DNA of 15,021 nt. It comes from an uncultured Collinsella sp. GTDB taxonomy: Bacteria; Actinomycetota; Coriobacteriia; Coriobacteriales; Coriobacteriaceae. The translations under genes were made by a program, and so were the position numbers. Numbering within the stretch: the stretch's first letter is position 1; the number at the start of each line of letters is the position of its first letter. The notes below the pieces were generated by a model. That model did not search any database, had not been told where the DNA came from, and was given only the letters and a program-made list of their open reading frames with translations. Location: positions 1 to 15,021 of the forward strand of contig CALHDP010000095.1 in NCBI GenBank assembly GCA_938023085.1, given 5' to 3'. Positions 13,653-15,021 of this stretch are shown here, piece by piece.

Positions 13653-14537
13653 ATGAGCGAAAAGCAAATGAGGCTCGGCGCCCTCGAGGCCGGCGGGACC
13701 AAGATGGTCTGTGCCGTGGTGTCCGGCGACGGCGAGGTCCTCGACCGTATGGAGACCCCGACGCTTACGCCCGCCGAGACCGTCCCGCAAATGGTCGAGT
13801 GGTTCACCGCCCGCGATGTGGACGCGTTGGGCATCGGCGCCTTCGGACCGACCTGCGTCGACCCCAACGATGAGCGCTACGGTTCCATCCTCCAGACGCC
13901 CAAGCTCGCGTGGCGAGGCTATGGTCTTCGCGCCGCGTTCGCCGACGCCCTCGGGATTCCGGTGGCCTACGACACGGACGTGAACGTTGCCTGCCTCGGC
14001 GAAGCGGTCTTCGGCTGCTGCAAGGGGCTCGAGGACGCCGTCTACGTGACCATCGGCACCGGCGTGGGCGCGGGCGTCATGTGCGCGGGCAGGCTCCTTC
14101 ACGGCATGCTGCACCCCGAGGCCGGCCACATGCTGGTAAGGACCCGTCCCACCGAGGAAGGACGCTGCGTCTGCCCGAGCCACGCGAGCTGCCTCGAGGG
14201 CCTCGCCTCCGGCCCCGCCATCGCCGCGCGCTGGGGAAAGCCCGCGGCCGAGCTCGCGGACAACGCTGAGGTGTGGATGCTCGAGGGGGATTATCTGGGG
14301 CAGATGTGCGCGAACCTCGTGCTCATGTACTCGCCTCGCCGCATCGTCCTCGGCGGCGGCGTGATGCACCAGGAGCAGCTCTACGGCATCGTCCGCAAGA
14401 AGACCCTCGAATATCTGGGTGGCTACATCCAGACCGCCGAGCTTAAGGACATGGAGAGCTACATCTGCGCCCCGGGCTGCGGCGGCGACCAGGGAATCCT
14501 CGGCGCGGCCGAGCTGGCAAGAAGGGCGCTCGCGTAA
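13653..14537 (+). CDS. ROK-family fructokinase
   Basis: 294 aa; ATG at 13653 with AAGGAGG 5 nt upstream. ROK landmarks: nucleotide-binding 'ALEAGGTK' (10-17), 'GIGAFGP', 'TPKLAWRGYG', catalytic D109 in 'DTDVN' (107-111), 'TIGTGVGAG', and a zinc site made of H159 ('HPEAGH'), C174, H177 and C180 ('CPSHASCLEG'), then 'GPAIAARWGKPA' and 'RRIVLGGGVM'. The E-A-GGTK start, 'CP-x-H-x-x-CLEG' and the ~290-residue length are those of the zinc-containing fructokinase branch (YdhR/ScrK type), not glucokinases or NagC-type repressors; there is no HTH. It phosphorylates fructose with ATP to fructose-6-phosphate. Last gene of the locus, 79 nt after GH172, closed by a strong terminator. Confidence 0.88.
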   Translation: MSEKQMRLGALEAGGTKMVCAVVSGDGEVLDRMETPTLTPAETVPQMVEWFTARDVDALGIGAFGPTCVDPNDERYGSILQTPKLAWRGYGLRAAFADALGIPVAYDTDVNVACLGEAVFGCCKGLEDAVYVTIGTGVGAGVMCAGRLLHGMLHPEAGHMLVRTRPTEEGRCVCPSHASCLEGLASGPAIAARWGKPAAELADNAEVWMLEGDYLGQMCANLVLMYSPRRIVLGGGVMHQEQLYGIVRKKTLEYLGGYIQTAELKDMESYICAPGCGGDQGILGAAELARRALA

Positions 14538-14569
14538 CCTGCGCTCTCTCCGCCATACAACGCGTTAAG

Positions 14570-14619
14570 AAAAGGCGAGCGCTTCTTGCCAATTGGGCGG
14601 CAAGAAGCGCTCGTCTTTT
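14570..14619. terminator. Very strong terminator closing the PTS locus
   Basis: A stem of about 21 pairs: AAAAG-G-CGAGCGCTTCTTGCC (14570-14590) against GGCAAGAAGCGCTCG-T-CTTTT (14599-14619), one G-U, 8-nt loop, then GCATTTTTG. The A-rich left foot also gives a U-run on the minus strand (CTTTTC), so it can serve the convergent minus-strand methyltransferase gene too. Confidence 0.9.
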
Positions 14620-14632
14620 GCATTTTTGTCTC

Positions 14633-15021
14633 TCAAAATCTTATTTTCACGATTTGCATTTTCATCCTGTTGTCACCGACCCTTGCGAGAAACCGGAAAA
14701 AGCCGCTGACAGAAGGGTCTTTCAAATCGTTATAACCCAGCATATAGCCGCGACTTGTGACCTGCAGACGGCTGTCCCACGTGCCGATTTCCTTGGCGGC
14801 ATCCGAAACCGCAAAATATGCCCCCACATCCTTGATTTTTGCAGTCTTAAGCCATGTTTTTGCGATCATCTTTACTGCCGTCCGATTGGCAGCATCAAAG
14901 ACCAGCACTCCGCCGGGGAAAGCGTCCGCCATCCCCTGCACCAGTTCCCGAACCTGCTGGGTCAGAAAGTAATAGAACACCCCGGAGGCAAAGAACACCG
15001 CCCCGCCGGAGGCATCGATCT
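14633..15021 (-). CDS. LCMT-like class I SAM-dependent methyltransferase (partial)
   Basis: Only the C-terminal ~128 residues lie in the window; the frame is open through the right edge, so the GTG at 14998 is internal. It reads 'IDASGGAVFFASGVFYYFL', 'VRELVQGMADAFPGGVLVFDAAN', 'TAKIKDVGAYFAVSD' and 'SRGYMLGYNDLKDPSVSGFFRFLARVGD'. This is the C-terminal half of the leucine-carboxyl-methyltransferase-like (COG3315) group of class I methyltransferases: the 'EGVLMYF'-type strand after the SAM site and the 'LVFD' strand. Methyl acceptor unknown. The segment is visibly more AT-rich and less biased at third codon positions than the adjacent PTS locus, suggesting separate ancestry. It converges on the fructokinase and shares its terminator. 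Confidence 0.75.
   Translation of the reverse strand, partial: IDASGGAVFFASGVFYYFLTQQVRELVQGMADAFPGGVLVFDAANRTAVKMIAKTWLKTAKIKDVGAYFAVSDAAKEIGTWDSRLQVTSRGYMLGYNDLKDPSVSGFFRFLARVGDNRMKMQIVKIRF

Noticed and set aside
1..15021. CRISPR array, tRNA or rRNA genes, replication origin
   Set aside because: No regularly spaced short repeats, cloverleaf-type sequences or rRNA-like blocks were noticed on either strand.

Overview
The window looks like a chromosomal accessory stretch from a high-GC Gram-positive gut anaerobe. Coriobacteriia (Collinsella/Olsenella-like) is the best guess, from the strong G/C preference at third codon positions, AAGGAGG-type ribosome binding sites, a mannose-family PTS with a LevR-type regulator, and a mef/msr pair. 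No rRNA, tRNA or CRISPR array was seen, so the taxonomic call is inference.

Layout. (1) 51-1082, minus: an Abi_2/AbiD-AbiF-type abortive-infection protein with an R-x4-H HEPN motif and its own terminator. (2) 1156-1576 and 5905-6336: two diverged copies of a ~430-nt element rich in inverted repeats and without a convincing gene. (3) 1664-4969, minus: a macrolide-resistance-type operon, a Mef-family MFS exporter followed by an Msr(D)/Mel-family ABC-F ribosome-protection protein. It has a near-consensus promoter and a short SD-preceded leader ORF in the mef 5' UTR. (4) 5029-6913: gene remnants (IS3-type transposase piece, C-terminus of a DUF4143-type AAA ATPase, a scrap of MTA/SAH nucleosidase) around repeat copy B and one small unidentified ORF. 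(5) 7019-14619, plus: a sugar-utilisation locus. A LevR-like PRD regulator is followed by mannose-family EIIB, EIIC, EIID and EIIA, a GH172 (DUF2961) glycosidase and a ROK fructokinase, closed by a very strong terminator. (6) 14633-end, minus: the C-terminal part of an LCMT-like SAM methyltransferase cut by the window edge.

How the genes work together. In the PTS locus EIIA/EIIB/EIIC/EIID would import and phosphorylate an oligosaccharide. The cytoplasmic GH172 enzyme would hydrolyse it, and the fructokinase would capture freed fructose as fructose-6-phosphate. A fructofuranoside substrate (for example a difructose anhydride or inulobiose-like disaccharide) is the simplest reading, because known GH172 members include alpha-fructofuranosidases and the ROK protein is of the zinc-dependent fructokinase type. 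The regulator has kept the PTS-responsive His residues, but its AAA+ domain has lost the Walker B Asp-Glu and the GAFTGA loop, which suggests it no longer works with sigma-54.

The most notable candidates for something new are the leader-peptide control of the mef-msr pair, the sigma-54-uncoupled LevR-like regulator on a GH172/PTS/fructokinase operon, and the repeated structured element.
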